This document shows, piece after piece, positions 1 through 8,807 of a stretch of 39,965 nucleotides of DNA (position 1 is the stretch's first letter; each line of letters begins with the position of its first letter). The position numbers were made by a program, and so were the translations under genes. The notes beneath the pieces were generated by a model. The model saw nothing but the letters and a program-made list of their open reading frames with translations, did not search any database and was not told where the DNA came from. Source of the DNA: Roseivirga sp. UBA6061 (GTDB lineage Bacteria; Bacteroidota; Bacteroidia; Cytophagales; Cyclobacteriaceae); assembly GCA_002427745.1 (NCBI GenBank), contig DIYF01000122.1, positions 1-39,965 on the forward strand, in the 5' to 3' direction.

Positions 1-22
1 AACGTATTAAATATGAACTGTA

Positions 23-1135
23 TTAGATGATCGTACTTAATCCTGCTTCTATATTGCTCTGAGAACCAGACTCTTCTCCGTCAAGAATTCGGTTCACAAT
101 AAAATCTCCTACTCTGTCCGTTCCATATCCCTGATCTTTGGCCAGGTCTTCTGTAACCATACCGTTTCTCAAAGAAGCATTTACGGCCTGTCTCACTTCA
201 ATCGCCTCATCGATCAGGCCTATATGATCCAGCAACATGGCTACTGACAGGATGGTAGCCAGTGGATTTGCGATGTTTTTACCTGCTGCCTGCGGATAAG
301 AACCATGAATGGGTTCGAACATACCTGTTTTATCTCCGATAGAAGCACTGGGAAGCAGCCCCAGAGAACCACCGATCACACTCGCTTCATCTGAGATAAT
401 ATCTCCGAACATATTCTCCGTCAGGATTACATCGAACTGCTTAGGGTTCTGAATCATCTGCATGGCTGCATTGTCCACAAACATGGCCTCCAGCTCTACC
501 TCAGGGTAGTCTTTGGCAATAGCCGATACCCTTTCGCGCCATAACCTGGAGGTTTCCAGTACATTGGCCTTGTCGATCAGAGTCACTTTCTTGTTTCTGT
601 GAATAGCGGCTTTGAATGCCAGATGTGCCATGCGGTCGATCTCATAATTTGAGTAAGTGCAATGGTCATAGGCACCATCTTCCGTACGTCCTTTCTCTCC
701 GAAATAAATGCCTCCGGTGAGCTCTCTGTACACCACAAAATCAGCCCCCTTCACGCGATCTACTTTCAGCGGAGACATGTGTAAAAGGCTGTCATAAGCC
801 GTGACAGGTCGAATATTAGCAAAAAGCCCAAGGCTCTTTCTAAGCTTGAGCAGGCCCTGCTCCGGTCTTACTTTTGCCGATGGATCATTATCGTACTTTG
901 GATCACCAATGGCACCAAACAAAAAAGCATCTGACTGCTCGCACACAGCCAGTGTCTCATCCGGTAAGGGGGTGCCGGTATTGTCAATGGCAATAGCGCC
1001 AACATCTCCGTAGGCAAACTCAAAGGTATGACCAAAACGTTCTGCTATGGCCTCCAGTACTTTTCTTCCCTCTGCTACCACCTCAGGACCTATACCATCC
1101 CCGGGCAGCATTCCGATTTTCTTCTTAACTCCCAT
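23..1135 (-). CDS. leuB: 3-isopropylmalate dehydrogenase
   Basis: This NAD-dependent cytosolic enzyme oxidises and decarboxylates 3-isopropylmalate to 2-oxoisocaproate, the last pathway-specific step of leucine synthesis. The 370-residue protein opens with the family motif GDGIGPEVV. It also carries ELTGGIYFGEKGR, the YDHCTYSNYEIDRMAH region, and the NMFGDIISDEAS and GSLGLLPSAS segments, which bind metal, substrate and cofactor. Its length fits the family. The ATG overlaps the leuD stop by one base (TAATG), so translation is probably coupled. It is the last gene of leuA-leuC-leuD-leuB. The LeuB assignment over the related isocitrate or tartrate dehydrogenases is secure because of the operon. 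Confidence 0.97.
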   Translation of the reverse strand: MGVKKKIGMLPGDGIGPEVVAEGRKVLEAIAERFGHTFEFAYGDVGAIAIDNTGTPLPDETLAVCEQSDAFLFGAIGDPKYDNDPSAKVRPEQGLLKLRKSLGLFANIRPVTAYDSLLHMSPLKVDRVKGADFVVYRELTGGIYFGEKGRTEDGAYDHCTYSNYEIDRMAHLAFKAAIHRNKKVTLIDKANVLETSRLWRERVSAIAKDYPEVELEAMFVDNAAMQMIQNPKQFDVILTENMFGDIISDEASVIGGSLGLLPSASIGDKTGMFEPIHGSYPQAAGKNIANPLATILSVAMLLDHIGLIDEAIEVRQAVNASLRNGMVTEDLAKDQGYGTDRVGDFIVNRILDGEESGSQSNIEAGLSTII

Positions 1136-1722
1136 TATATTGTTATCGCTGAGGCTTCATAGGCCTCTATTTCGTCTTTTATACTTACCAGATAGTCAAT
1201 GTCATCATAGCCATTGAGCATACATTCCTTTTTATAGGCATTGACTTCGAAAGTGGCCTCATTTCCATTGAAACTGATGGTCTGATTCGGTAAATCCACA
1301 GTCACCTCCGTAGCCGGATCAGCCTTTATGGCCGCAATCAGCTCTGCCAGATAATCATCCGACACCTGAACAGGCAACAGTCCGTTGCCCAGGGCATTCC
1401 CCTTAAAAATATCCGCAAAAAAGCTGGATACAACTACTTTGAAGCCATAATCAGCAAGGGCCCAGGCCGCATGCTCTCTCGAGGAGCCACATCCGAAGTT
1501 TCTGCCAGCCACCAGAATCTGTCCCGAATAAGTATCATCATTCAGTACAAAATCAGCCTTGGGGCTATCATCGCTATTGAATCTCCAGTCGCGAAACAGG
1601 TTATCGCCAAAGCCCTCCCTTGAAGTGGCTTTCAGAAACCTTGCCGGTATAATCTGATCAGTATCCACATCCTCATTCGGAAGTGGCACTGCCTTTGAAA
1701 TTACTTTGCTAAACTTCTCCAT
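1135..1722 (-). CDS. leuD: 3-isopropylmalate dehydratase small subunit
   Basis: This is the small subunit of the LeuCD isomerase, which interconverts 2- and 3-isopropylmalate. The 195-residue protein contains the hallmark swivel-domain motif [17 protein letters not shown] and the N-terminal [11 protein letters not shown] segment, both typical of LeuD. It starts one base after the leuC stop and its own stop overlaps the leuB start. Stoichiometric expression with LeuC is therefore expected from one transcript. Nothing is truncated or unusual. Confidence 0.97.
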   Translation of the reverse strand: MEKFSKVISKAVPLPNEDVDTDQIIPARFLKATSREGFGDNLFRDWRFNSDDSPKADFVLNDDTYSGQILVAGRNFGCGSSREHAAWALADYGFKVVVSSFFADIFKGNALGNGLLPVQVSDDYLAELIAAIKADPATEVTVDLPNQTISFNGNEATFEVNAYKKECMLNGYDDIDYLVSIKDEIEAYEASAITI

Positions 1723-1723
1723 C

Positions 1724-3118
1724 TCAGTTCAGGTGTTTGGTAATGTCCACAATCTTTCCTTCTACCGCTGTGATAGCGGCTACCAGCGGGCTGGCCAGTA
1801 AGGTCCTGGCTCCGGGTCCCTGTCTTCCTTCAAAGTTTCGGTTGGAAGTGGAAACGCAGTATTCACCTGCCGGCACCTTGTCTTCATTCATTCCCAGACA
1901 AGCCGAGCAGCCTGGCTCTCGCAATACAAAACCTGCCTCCATCAACACTTTATCCAGCCCTTCTTCTATGGCTTGTTTCTCTACCTGTTTGGAACCGGGC
2001 ACAATCATAGCATTCACACCATCTGCCTTCTTTTTACCTTTTACATAGTCGGCCACAATCCTCAGGTCTTCAATGCGGGAATTGGTACAGCTACCAATAA
2101 ATACCCAGTTTACTTCTTTGCCCAGAAGCGACTCTCCCGGACCAAAGCCCATGTAATCCAGAGACTTACGGAAGCTGTCCTGATTACCTTCTCCCAGCTT
2201 CTCAGGTACCTTGTCATTGATCTTAATGCCCATACCGGGATTGGTACCATAGGTGATCATAGGAGCAATATCTGCTGCATTAAAGTTGTATTCTTTATCG
2301 AACTTAGCACCTTCGTCCGTTTTTAGTGTTTTCCAATAAGCCAGGGCCTTTTCAAAGTCTTCGCCATGAGGAGCAAACTCGCGTCCTTCTATATAATCAA
2401 AGGTGGTTTGATCCGGAGCAATCATGCCTCCCCTGGCCCCCATTTCTATGCTCATATTGCATATGGTCATACGAGCTTCCATAGAAAGCGACTCAATAGC
2501 TGAACCCGCATATTCCACAAAGTAGCCTGTGCCACCTGCAGCCGTAAGCTGAGCGATGATATACAGAATGATGTCCTTGGCCAGTACACCTTTGGCAAGC
2601 TCACCATCTACAGTAATGCGCATGGTTTTGGGACGCGTTTGTAGTAAACACTGACTCGCCATTACCTGGGCTACCTGGCTTGTGCCAATACCAAAGGCTA
2701 TCGCACCAAAGGCTCCGTGTGTAGAGGTATGGCTGTCTCCGCAAACCATTGTCCGGCCAGGGAGGGTAACACCCAATTCAGGTCCTATTACGTGCACAAT
2801 TCCCTGAAAAGGATGTCCCAGGCCGTAAAGCTCTACATTGAACTTTTCACAATTCTTGATCAGCGTATCTACCTGATGCTTTGACAAGGCATCTCTGATA
2901 GGCAGGTGCTGATTTTCAGTGGGTACATTATGGTCAGGTGTTGCCACCATCTGCTCTTTTCTGAAAAGAGGCAGGTTTCTTTTTTCCAGCTCCGCAAAGG
3001 CCTGCGGACTGGTGACCTCATGTATCAGATGTCTGTCGATATACAGCACATCGATATTGCCCTCGAGCTGTTTTACCACATGGGCATCCCAGACTTTATC
3101 AAATAAGGTTTTTGCCAT
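1724..3118 (-). CDS. leuC: 3-isopropylmalate dehydratase large subunit
   Basis: This is the aconitase-family large subunit carrying the [4Fe-4S] cluster used by LeuCD. The 464-residue protein is normal in length. It begins [14 protein letters not shown], as in the family, and contains [19 protein letters not shown]. The cluster cysteines are visible in [11 protein letters not shown] and in the CSACLG motif. The gene lies two bases after leuA and one base before leuD. This is the form specific for isopropylmalate rather than homoaconitate, judging by the leuA and leuB neighbours. Confidence 0.97.
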   Translation of the reverse strand: MAKTLFDKVWDAHVVKQLEGNIDVLYIDRHLIHEVTSPQAFAELEKRNLPLFRKEQMVATPDHNVPTENQHLPIRDALSKHQVDTLIKNCEKFNVELYGLGHPFQGIVHVIGPELGVTLPGRTMVCGDSHTSTHGAFGAIAFGIGTSQVAQVMASQCLLQTRPKTMRITVDGELAKGVLAKDIILYIIAQLTAAGGTGYFVEYAGSAIESLSMEARMTICNMSIEMGARGGMIAPDQTTFDYIEGREFAPHGEDFEKALAYWKTLKTDEGAKFDKEYNFNAADIAPMITYGTNPGMGIKINDKVPEKLGEGNQDSFRKSLDYMGFGPGESLLGKEVNWVFIGSCTNSRIEDLRIVADYVKGKKKADGVNAMIVPGSKQVEKQAIEEGLDKVLMEAGFVLREPGCSACLGMNEDKVPAGEYCVSTSNRNFEGRQGPGARTLLASPLVAAITAVEGKIVDITKHLN

Positions 3119-3120
3119 TT

Positions 3121-4284
3121 TTAAACTGCCAGTTTCACTGTTGACTCAACTAATTGATGCAGATCCTCGTCCTGCACTTCTTTCTTTTCATCTGCCACTT
3201 TCAAAAAGCCGGCATAGAAAACATCAAGTTCGTCTCTTGTCAGTTCATGTCCAATGTTTTTCATGCGATAAGCTAATGCGGCACGGCCACTTCTGGCAGT
3301 CAGTACAATGGACGAATGGTCGACACCTACATCTTTAGGGTCGATTATCTCATAAGTTTCTCTCTTTTTAATCACCCCGTCCTGGTGTATTCCTGAAGAG
3401 TGCGCAAAGGCATTGGCCCCTACAATGGCCTTATTAGGCTGTACCGGCACACGCATGGTGTCAGATACATACCTGCTGAGTTCGTTCAACTGTCGTGTAT
3501 CCACATCGGTGTATTTCAGCAAATCAGGATGTTGCCTGAGCACCATCACTACTTCTTCCAGCGCTGTGTTACCGGCCCTCTCTCCTATACCATTGATGGT
3601 GCACTCAATCTGTGTGGCACCGTTAATCACACCGGCAATGGAGTTAGCCGTAGCCATTCCCAAATCATTATGGCAGTGTGTGGATATGCGCACATTATGC
3701 ACACCTTTCACATTTTCTTTCAGGTACTTGATTTTAGCTCCGTATTCCTCCGGCAGGCAGTAGCCTGTTGTATCAGGAATATTCAGTACGGTTGCTCCTG
3801 CTTTTACCGCTTGTTCGCATACATGTGCGAGAAAAGCATTGTCGGTTCTGCCGGCATCCTCAGCATAAAACTCTACATCCTCCACAAAGCTCTTGGCCAG
3901 TTTTACAGCAGCCACAGCTCTCTCCACAATCTTTTCAGGAGTGGTTTGTAGTTTGTATTTGATATGGGACTCGGAGGTACCGATTCCTGTATGTATTCTT
4001 GGTCTTTTCGCTTTGGCAAGTGAGTCCGCAGCAGTAATGATATCTTTCTCCACAGCACGGCTTAGTCCGCACACGGTGGCATTTTGTACCACGGATGCAA
4101 TAGCCGCTACTGATTCAAAATCTCCGGGGCTTGAAATAGGAAACCCCGCCTCAATCACATCCACCCCCAGTGCTTCCAGTCGCTTGGCTACATCCACTTT
4201 TTCCTTTGTATTCAGCTTGCAACCAGGTACCTGCTCTCCATCCCGGAGTGTGGTGTCAAAGATTTGTATTTTTTGTCGATCCAT
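3121..4284 (-). CDS. leuA: 2-isopropylmalate synthase, short form
   Basis: This enzyme condenses acetyl-CoA with 2-oxoisovalerate, the committed step of leucine synthesis. The catalytic TIM barrel is clear: [13 protein letters not shown] near the N-terminus, [11 protein letters not shown], and the metal-binding [15 protein letters not shown] and GIGERAGN motifs. HSSGIHQDG and the accessory helical region follow. The protein is only 387 residues, whereas feedback-regulated enzymes are about 500-570. The C-terminal leucine-binding regulatory domain is absent and the gene simply ends two bases before leuC. It could instead be a homocitrate or citramalate synthase paralogue, but the operon makes LeuA most likely. 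It is the first gene of the operon and is divergent from the gene at 4457. Confidence 0.93.
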   Translation of the reverse strand: MDRQKIQIFDTTLRDGEQVPGCKLNTKEKVDVAKRLEALGVDVIEAGFPISSPGDFESVAAIASVVQNATVCGLSRAVEKDIITAADSLAKAKRPRIHTGIGTSESHIKYKLQTTPEKIVERAVAAVKLAKSFVEDVEFYAEDAGRTDNAFLAHVCEQAVKAGATVLNIPDTTGYCLPEEYGAKIKYLKENVKGVHNVRISTHCHNDLGMATANSIAGVINGATQIECTINGIGERAGNTALEEVVMVLRQHPDLLKYTDVDTRQLNELSRYVSDTMRVPVQPNKAIVGANAFAHSSGIHQDGVIKKRETYEIIDPKDVGVDHSSIVLTARSGRAALAYRMKNIGHELTRDELDVFYAGFLKVADEKKEVQDEDLHQLVESTVKLAV

Positions 4285-4415
4285 CGTTTATTTGGTCTCT
4301 GTTCGATTACAGTATTCTCTTTTCTCTTAATCAAATGAATATAAAGTGCCTTCTGTGGTCGACAATACCAGAAGGCCGGACTTCTACTATTTCAATTTGA
4401 AGTTCTTTTTTATGT

Positions 4416-4438
4416 AAAAAACTGACTATCAGTTTTTT
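4416..4438 (+). repeat. perfect 10-bp inverted repeat in a 5' leader
   Basis: The arms AAAAAACTGA (4416-4425) and TCAGTTTTTT (4429-4438) are separated by CTA. The hairpin lies 18 bases before the ATG at 4457. Its A-tract and T-tract ends resemble a bidirectional intrinsic terminator, but it sits in the divergent leuA/4457 promoter region. It may instead be a leader hairpin or a regulator site. Function is not established. Confidence 0.5.
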
Positions 4439-4456
4439 AAACAGGCTGTAAATACA

Positions 4457-6001
4457 ATGGCAAACCAGAAAAGAGACCCGCTTTTTGACCTCATAAAATC
4501 GCTTACCAAAACGGAGAAGCGACACTTCAGACTCTTCGTCAACAGAAGTGGTAATACGGATGATGTGAAGTTCATCAAACTCTTCGATGCCATGGAGTCT
4601 ATGAAACTGTATGACGATCAGGCCATTCTGAAGAAAGTCCCCAGCATTAAAAAAATTCAATTTTCGAATCAAAAGGCGAACCTGTATAAACAGATTTTAT
4701 CAAGCCTCAGGCACTATCATATCGGGCAGAATCTGGACATTCAACTACGCGAAAACCTCGATCACGCCAAGGTACTTTATAACAAAGGTTTTTATAAACA
4801 GGCCCTCAAGCTGCTGGATAAGACCAAGAACGTAGCCAGAGATACGAAACACTTTACCATCAGTCTGGAGGTAATGGAGTTTGAGAAACTTATCGAGTCC
4901 CAATACATTACCAGAAGTATTGAAAACCGGGCCGATGCCCTGACCCGTGAGGTGGATGAAACCACCAAAATCATTACCTCCTCACATCAGCTGTCAAACC
5001 TGACGCTTAACCTCTACAGTCTGTTCCTTAAAAAGGGCTATGCCCGTGACGAAGCAGACTTTAATGAGGTAAGCGAATACTTCAGACGCAACCTGCCAGA
5101 TGTAAAGCTCGATCAGCTCAGCTTTTATGAGCAATTGTACTACCACCAGTGCCATGTCTGGTATAATAAAATTGTGCAGAATTTTCCCAATACCTATAAG
5201 CATGCACAGGCCTGGGTAGACCTGTTTAAGCAACACCCTGAAATGGCCGAAAAACAGTCTGTACAGTTTATTAAAGGATATCAGAACCTATTAGGTGCAC
5301 TGTTTCAACTACAGTATTACAGCAGACTCTGTGAGGCCATTGTAGAAGTAGAAACCCTGGCCGAAAACAAAAACATTGTTCGCGATCTCAACACGGAAAT
5401 ACTCGTTTTCAAGTTCCTCTACATCTCCAAAGTGAACAAACACTTTATGGAAGGAAGCTTTGATGAAGGGGTTAAGCTTATTCCGGAAATTCTGGATAAA
5501 CTAAAGCTCTATGAAGGCAAGATAGATCCTGAACGTGTGCTGATGTTCTACTATAAAATTGCCTCTCTTTACTTCGGCAATGCCAACTATCGCAAGGCTA
5601 TTTTCTACCTGAATCAGATCGTTTACTTTAAGGATGTAAACCTCAGGGAAGACATACATTGCTTTGCCCGCATTCTTAACCTGATTGCACACTTTGAGGA
5701 GGGACAGGACTTTCAGCTGGAGTACCAGATTAAATCTACCTTTCAGTTTATCGGTAAGATGAACGATCAGCAAGCCGTACAAAAAGAAGTATTCCAGTTT
5801 CTCAGAAGATCTGGTAAAATCAAGCCCAATGAGCTCAAAAGTGAGTTCCAGATGCTCTACGATCGTCTAGTGCCCCTGAATGATGACCTTTTTGAGCGCA
5901 GGCCTTTCCTCTATCTGGACATACTCTCCTGGCTGAAAAGTAAGATTGAAAACAAACCCGTTCAGGAAGTAACCAAAGAAAAGTTTAAGGGACTGAAGTA
6001 G
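4457..6001 (+). CDS. conserved helical-repeat protein of unknown function
   Basis: This 514-residue cytosolic protein has no signal peptide or membrane segment. It is almost entirely predicted helical, with repeated amphipathic pairs such as YNKGFYKQALKLLDKT and YFGNANYRKAIFYLNQIVYF that look like degenerate TPR units. The N-terminus (DPLFDLIKSLTKTEKRHFRLF) is a pattern seen in hypothetical proteins of Bacteroidota (recalled, not searched). No catalytic motif is visible, so a scaffolding or protein-binding role is the only reasonable inference. It is divergent from leuA and monocistronic. The ATG follows an AT-rich leader containing a hairpin. Confidence 0.85.
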   Translation: MANQKRDPLFDLIKSLTKTEKRHFRLFVNRSGNTDDVKFIKLFDAMESMKLYDDQAILKKVPSIKKIQFSNQKANLYKQILSSLRHYHIGQNLDIQLRENLDHAKVLYNKGFYKQALKLLDKTKNVARDTKHFTISLEVMEFEKLIESQYITRSIENRADALTREVDETTKIITSSHQLSNLTLNLYSLFLKKGYARDEADFNEVSEYFRRNLPDVKLDQLSFYEQLYYHQCHVWYNKIVQNFPNTYKHAQAWVDLFKQHPEMAEKQSVQFIKGYQNLLGALFQLQYYSRLCEAIVEVETLAENKNIVRDLNTEILVFKFLYISKVNKHFMEGSFDEGVKLIPEILDKLKLYEGKIDPERVLMFYYKIASLYFGNANYRKAIFYLNQIVYFKDVNLREDIHCFARILNLIAHFEEGQDFQLEYQIKSTFQFIGKMNDQQAVQKEVFQFLRRSGKIKPNELKSEFQMLYDRLVPLNDDLFERRPFLYLDILSWLKSKIENKPVQEVTKEKFKGLK

Positions 6002-6062
6002 TTTGCCAGGCTTCTCCTCTACTGGCGTATCGTTGTATTGCATTCAGGCTATCGCAGCCAGG

Positions 6063-6077
6063 TATTACCAGGTAATA
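6063..6077. repeat. inverted repeat upstream of the toxin-antitoxin pair
   Basis: TATTACC (6063-6069) and GGTAATA (6071-6077) form a perfect 7-bp inverted repeat around a single A. It lies about 80 bases upstream of the antitoxin start and 60 bases past the preceding stop. It may be an operator half of the toxin-antitoxin promoter. The short spacer makes an RNA hairpin terminator unlikely. Confidence 0.35.
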
Positions 6078-6108
6078 AGCGTTGTATGAAAAATGCGTTT
6101 ACTTTCAT

Positions 6109-6131
6109 ATATTGACAAATATTGAATATTG
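6109..6131. promoter_or_regulatory. direct repeats, candidate antitoxin operator
   Basis: ATATTGA occurs at 6109-6115 and 6119-6125, followed by ATATTG at 6126-6131. The array also contains a TTGACA hexamer (6112-6117). ParD-type ribbon-helix-helix antitoxins usually repress their own operon by binding short repeats in this position. The site ends 23 bases before the ATG at 6155. Binding is inferred; the repeats are directly seen. Confidence 0.45.
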
Positions 6132-6154
6132 TTTCGTAAGCAAGAGAGTTGATT

Positions 6155-6421
6155 ATGTCCAAATTATCTCATTCACTGAATTTACCCTTAACGGATGAAC
6201 TCAAAAAATTCATCAATGAGAGTTCTGGCCAGGGTACTCTATATAGTACCCCCAGTGAGTTTGTTCGTGACCTGATCAGGAAAGAAAAAAGGAATCAGGA
6301 GGCTCTGGCGTTAAGGGCCAGCATCATCGAAGGTTACCAGGATGCCATTCAAGACAGAACGCTTGAGTTTTCAGGTGATTTGCGCTCAGACTTAAAACGC
6401 TATAAGGATTTAAAGAAGTGA
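6155..6421 (+). CDS. ParD-type antitoxin
   Basis: This antitoxin (88 residues from the ATG at 6155) probably neutralises the downstream ParE-like toxin and represses its own promoter. The N-terminal half (LSHSLNLPLTDELKKFI, then SEFVRDLIRKE) matches the ribbon-helix-helix dimerisation and DNA-binding domain of ParD. The C-terminal half (EGYQDAIQDRTLEF) is the flexible toxin-binding tail. A TTG two codons upstream (6149) is possible, but the ATG is preferred. Its stop overlaps the toxin start in GTGA, a classic translational coupling. No recognisable partner genes such as a partition system are nearby. Confidence 0.88.
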   Translation: MSKLSHSLNLPLTDELKKFINESSGQGTLYSTPSEFVRDLIRKEKRNQEALALRASIIEGYQDAIQDRTLEFSGDLRSDLKRYKDLKK

Positions 6422-6774
6422 CCAGAATCAGGCTCACCTACCGGGCATTAGATGATCTGGATACCATCTATAACGGGTCGCTGGAAAAATGGGGAGAGAA
6501 GGTTGCGGATGAGTATCTTAGTCATATTGAGGAATCTCTGAAACTTCTTGCTGAGTCCCCCCTACTTCTAAAAACAAATGACAATGTGTCGAACCGCTTC
6601 AAAGTCTACCCTGCGTCCAGACACTTTCTGATCTGTGATACGCTGGGAAATGATATTTATGTACTCACTATTCAACATATGAGTGCTGACCTGATCAATA
6701 CTTTACAGGACATGGCTCCCACTCTGGAAGAGGAAGCTAACGTACTTCATGAAAGGCTCAGGAGAAGCCGTTGA
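6418..6774 (+). CDS. ParE/RelE-superfamily toxin
   Basis: This 118-residue protein starts at a GTG overlapping the antitoxin stop by four bases. The sequence RIRLTYRALDDLDTIYNGSLEKWG followed by the helix ADEYLSHIEESLKLLAESP, and the later FKVYPASRHFLICDT and DIYVLTIQHMSAD strands, fit the ParE fold. Known ParE toxins poison DNA gyrase, while RelE relatives cleave mRNA on the ribosome. The target here is not determined. At 118 residues it is slightly longer than typical ParE (about 95-105) because of a C-terminal tail. It converges on the GPP34-family gene, six bases from its stop. Confidence 0.87.
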   Translation: MTRIRLTYRALDDLDTIYNGSLEKWGEKVADEYLSHIEESLKLLAESPLLLKTNDNVSNRFKVYPASRHFLICDTLGNDIYVLTIQHMSADLINTLQDMAPTLEEEANVLHERLRRSR

Positions 6775-6779
6775 TAAAC

Positions 6780-7463
6780 CTAATTATTACTCGTAATCAC
6801 CGTAGTGACCACCATGGTAGTGGCAATGGAGATCATAATGGCCGTCTGAATCTCCCGGATGCTCTTATTGATAGCCTGGCTGATTCGGATGTCTTCTGTT
6901 ACTTCTTTGATCTTTCTTTTTACCTCCTTGTAGTCGGATTGATCGCGAAAGGCCTCTTTGGTAAGGTCAGAAACATCAATCAGACTGAGCAGCATGATAT
7001 CACGAGGCTCTGACTGTCCTCCATTCAGAATCACATTGTTCAGCCGTTCACGTACCTTGTTCTCCGGGTTGCTATTGCTGGTGGGGTACTTATTATTAGG
7101 AATAATCCAGAGGATTTTATGCTCTTCTTTTCGCAGTACTCCCCTTTCGATTAAGCGCTGAAGAGTCGCCTCCTTCATTTCACCGGCCTTTCTTGCCAGT
7201 ACATCCAGCCAGTGTTTTACTTTTTTGGTCTTGTCGCTGGCACTGATCAGGCTCATTGCCTGGTTGAGGGCTTCCTCAGGTTCGCGTGCACTGTCTTTTA
7301 CCCGCAGGTAGTCTCCATCAATATCGATTTTTTCCCGTACTGCCAGTTCCAACAATACCGCTCCTGCAAAACCATAATGCAAATGGGTAGAGTCTGTCAC
7401 AAAGACACCCTTATCGTCATCCAGCGCGATAAGCAAAAACTCTTCAACTAAATTTAATTCCAT
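6780..7463 (-). CDS. GPP34 (Golgi phosphoprotein 3-like) family protein
   Basis: The 227-residue protein begins MELNLVEEFLLIALDDDKGVF and continues with FAGAVLLELAVREKIDID, the conserved start of the GPP34 family. Eukaryotic GOLPH3 binds phosphatidylinositol-4-phosphate. Bacterial members have no settled role, though a membrane-surface association is plausible. The last 30 residues (IQTAIMISIATTMVVTTVI) are hydrophobic and may contact membrane. An upstream in-frame TTG at 7559 would add 32 residues. The ATG at 7463 is preferred because the family homology starts there. It is divergent from the racemase-like gene and converges with the toxin gene. Confidence 0.82.
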   Translation of the reverse strand: MELNLVEEFLLIALDDDKGVFVTDSTHLHYGFAGAVLLELAVREKIDIDGDYLRVKDSAREPEEALNQAMSLISASDKTKKVKHWLDVLARKAGEMKEATLQRLIERGVLRKEEHKILWIIPNNKYPTSNSNPENKVRERLNNVILNGGQSEPRDIMLLSLIDVSDLTKEAFRDQSDYKEVKRKIKEVTEDIRISQAINKSIREIQTAIMISIATTMVVTTVITSNN

Positions 7464-7566
7464 GACCGATTCTTTACCGAAAACAGGTCCTGAAAAAATA
7501 CCTGATCCGCCAATCCAAAGGTCGTACTTTTTTAGTTCCGGTTCAATCAGTTCCTGCAAAGAGACT

Positions 7567-7574
7567 TAACTTTG
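7567..7574 (+). promoter_or_regulatory. candidate -7 promoter element TAACTTTG
   Basis: TAACTTTG matches the Bacteroidota -7 consensus TAnnTTTG and lies 22 bases before the ATG at 7597. A clear TTG -33 element is not visible at the expected distance, so this rests on one half of the promoter only. It would drive the racemase-like gene and the following acetyltransferase. Confidence 0.45.
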
Positions 7575-7596
7575 CCCTCCTCTCATTCACACCATC

Positions 7597-8295
7597 ATGA
7601 AGAAACCCGGAATCATTGCAGGCATAGGCCCTGAATCTACCATTCAATACTATCGGTCAATTATCCGATTGTACCAACAAAAGCTGGATACGAAAGATTA
7701 TCCTGAGATCAGCCTGGAAAGTATCAATATGACCAAAATGCTCGGCTTTGTCTTCCGGGAAGACTTTACAGAGCTTGTACAGTTTCTCAAGGCCAGGGTG
7801 CTGCTGCTGGAAAAATCAGGGGCTGATTTCGCCATTCTGGCCTCCAATACACCTCATATCGTGTTTGACCAGTTGGCTCAGGAAGTGGATATTCCCATGA
7901 TCAGTATTGTAGAAGAGACCGCGAGATATGTAGCCGCCACAGGTTTAGAGAAGGTTAGTCTTTTTGGTACACAGTCAACCATGAGTCGCGGCTTTTACCA
8001 ACAAAAAGCAGGAGAACATGGTGTAGAGATTATTGCACCGGATGAAGAACAACAGGCCTATATACATGATAAGTATATGAATGAACTCGTATTTGACAAC
8101 ATCATTCCTGAAACCAAAGAAAAGCTGGTGGCCATAGCCGAAGATCAAATGACCAAAGATGGTATTCAGGGCCTGATCCTGGGGGGCACAGAACTACCCC
8201 TGATTTTGAAACAGGACGACTTCCCGCACCTGAAAATCTTTGATACTACCCAAATTCATGTCCAAAGCGTGGTTCACATGATGCTTAACGACTGA
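7597..8295 (+). CDS. aspartate/glutamate racemase-family protein lacking both catalytic residues
   Basis: This 232-residue cytosolic protein has the two-domain Asp/Glu racemase fold. It shows GIIAGIGPESTIQYYRSII at the N-terminus, ASNTPH around residue 83 and LGGTELPLIL around residue 197. In amino-acid racemases of this family two residues, usually cysteines in C-N-T-x-H and G-C-T-E, act as the acid/base pair. In E. coli YgeA one of them is threonine. Here they are Ser83 and Gly197, so ordinary two-base racemisation looks impossible. The substrate pocket (NTPH, TELP) is kept. It may be an inactive binder or catalyse another reaction. The acetyltransferase starts three bases after its stop. 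Confidence 0.85.
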   Translation: MKKPGIIAGIGPESTIQYYRSIIRLYQQKLDTKDYPEISLESINMTKMLGFVFREDFTELVQFLKARVLLLEKSGADFAILASNTPHIVFDQLAQEVDIPMISIVEETARYVAATGLEKVSLFGTQSTMSRGFYQQKAGEHGVEIIAPDEEQQAYIHDKYMNELVFDNIIPETKEKLVAIAEDQMTKDGIQGLILGGTELPLILKQDDFPHLKIFDTTQIHVQSVVHMMLND

Positions 8296-8298
8296 TGT

Positions 8299-8763
8299 AT
8301 GAGCATGATAGATATAAAACAAGCACAAGCTGAAGACCTTGACGCCCTTTTCGAAATGATGAGGGAAATTGCTGATTATCATGACCAACTGCCATACCTG
8401 AAGACTGACAAAGCGGAGCTTTTAAGTGCCGGCTTTAACCATAACCCGGATTTCGGAGCCATTATGGCCACATATGATGATGCACCCACTGGTTACATCA
8501 CTTATACATTGAATTATTCTATATGGCAGGGAAAGAGGTTTATGAACATTGACGATGTTTTTGTGAAGGCTGGTTTCCGGGGCAAAAAAATTGGCGAAGC
8601 CATGATGCTTCATATCAAAGGCCTGTGCCGGGACATGAACATTGACCGGGTAAAGTGGGAGGTTGAAGAAGATAATACCCCTGCGATCCGGTTTTATAAA
8701 CGCCTTGGGGCCACAGTCACCATCAAGGGCGTCTGCCACTGGGACCTCTCCTCTCTCCGCTAA
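8299..8763 (+). CDS. GNAT-family N-acetyltransferase
   Basis: This 154-residue acetyl-CoA-dependent acetyltransferase is of unknown substrate. The acetyl-CoA pyrophosphate-binding motif A is VFVKAGFRGKKIGEAMM (R-G-x-x-I-G). The C-terminal motif B NTPAIRFYKRLGA is typical. The strand NIDDVFV precedes the motif, as in diamine or spermidine acetyltransferase-like members. The gene follows the racemase-like gene with a three-base gap, so the two are probably co-transcribed. A link to amino-acid or peptide modification is a guess. The ATG at 8299 is followed by a second in-frame ATG two codons later; either could serve. Confidence 0.88.
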   Translation: MSMIDIKQAQAEDLDALFEMMREIADYHDQLPYLKTDKAELLSAGFNHNPDFGAIMATYDDAPTGYITYTLNYSIWQGKRFMNIDDVFVKAGFRGKKIGEAMMLHIKGLCRDMNIDRVKWEVEEDNTPAIRFYKRLGATVTIKGVCHWDLSSLR

Positions 8764-8807
8764 TCCCTCCATTCGAAAAAGGCAATGTGCAAATTTCTTA
8801 AAATTCA

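Noticed and set aside
3400..3951. Long plus-strand frame opposite leuA
   Set aside because: Shadow of leuA; composition is cysteine- and histidine-rich with no recognisable domain.
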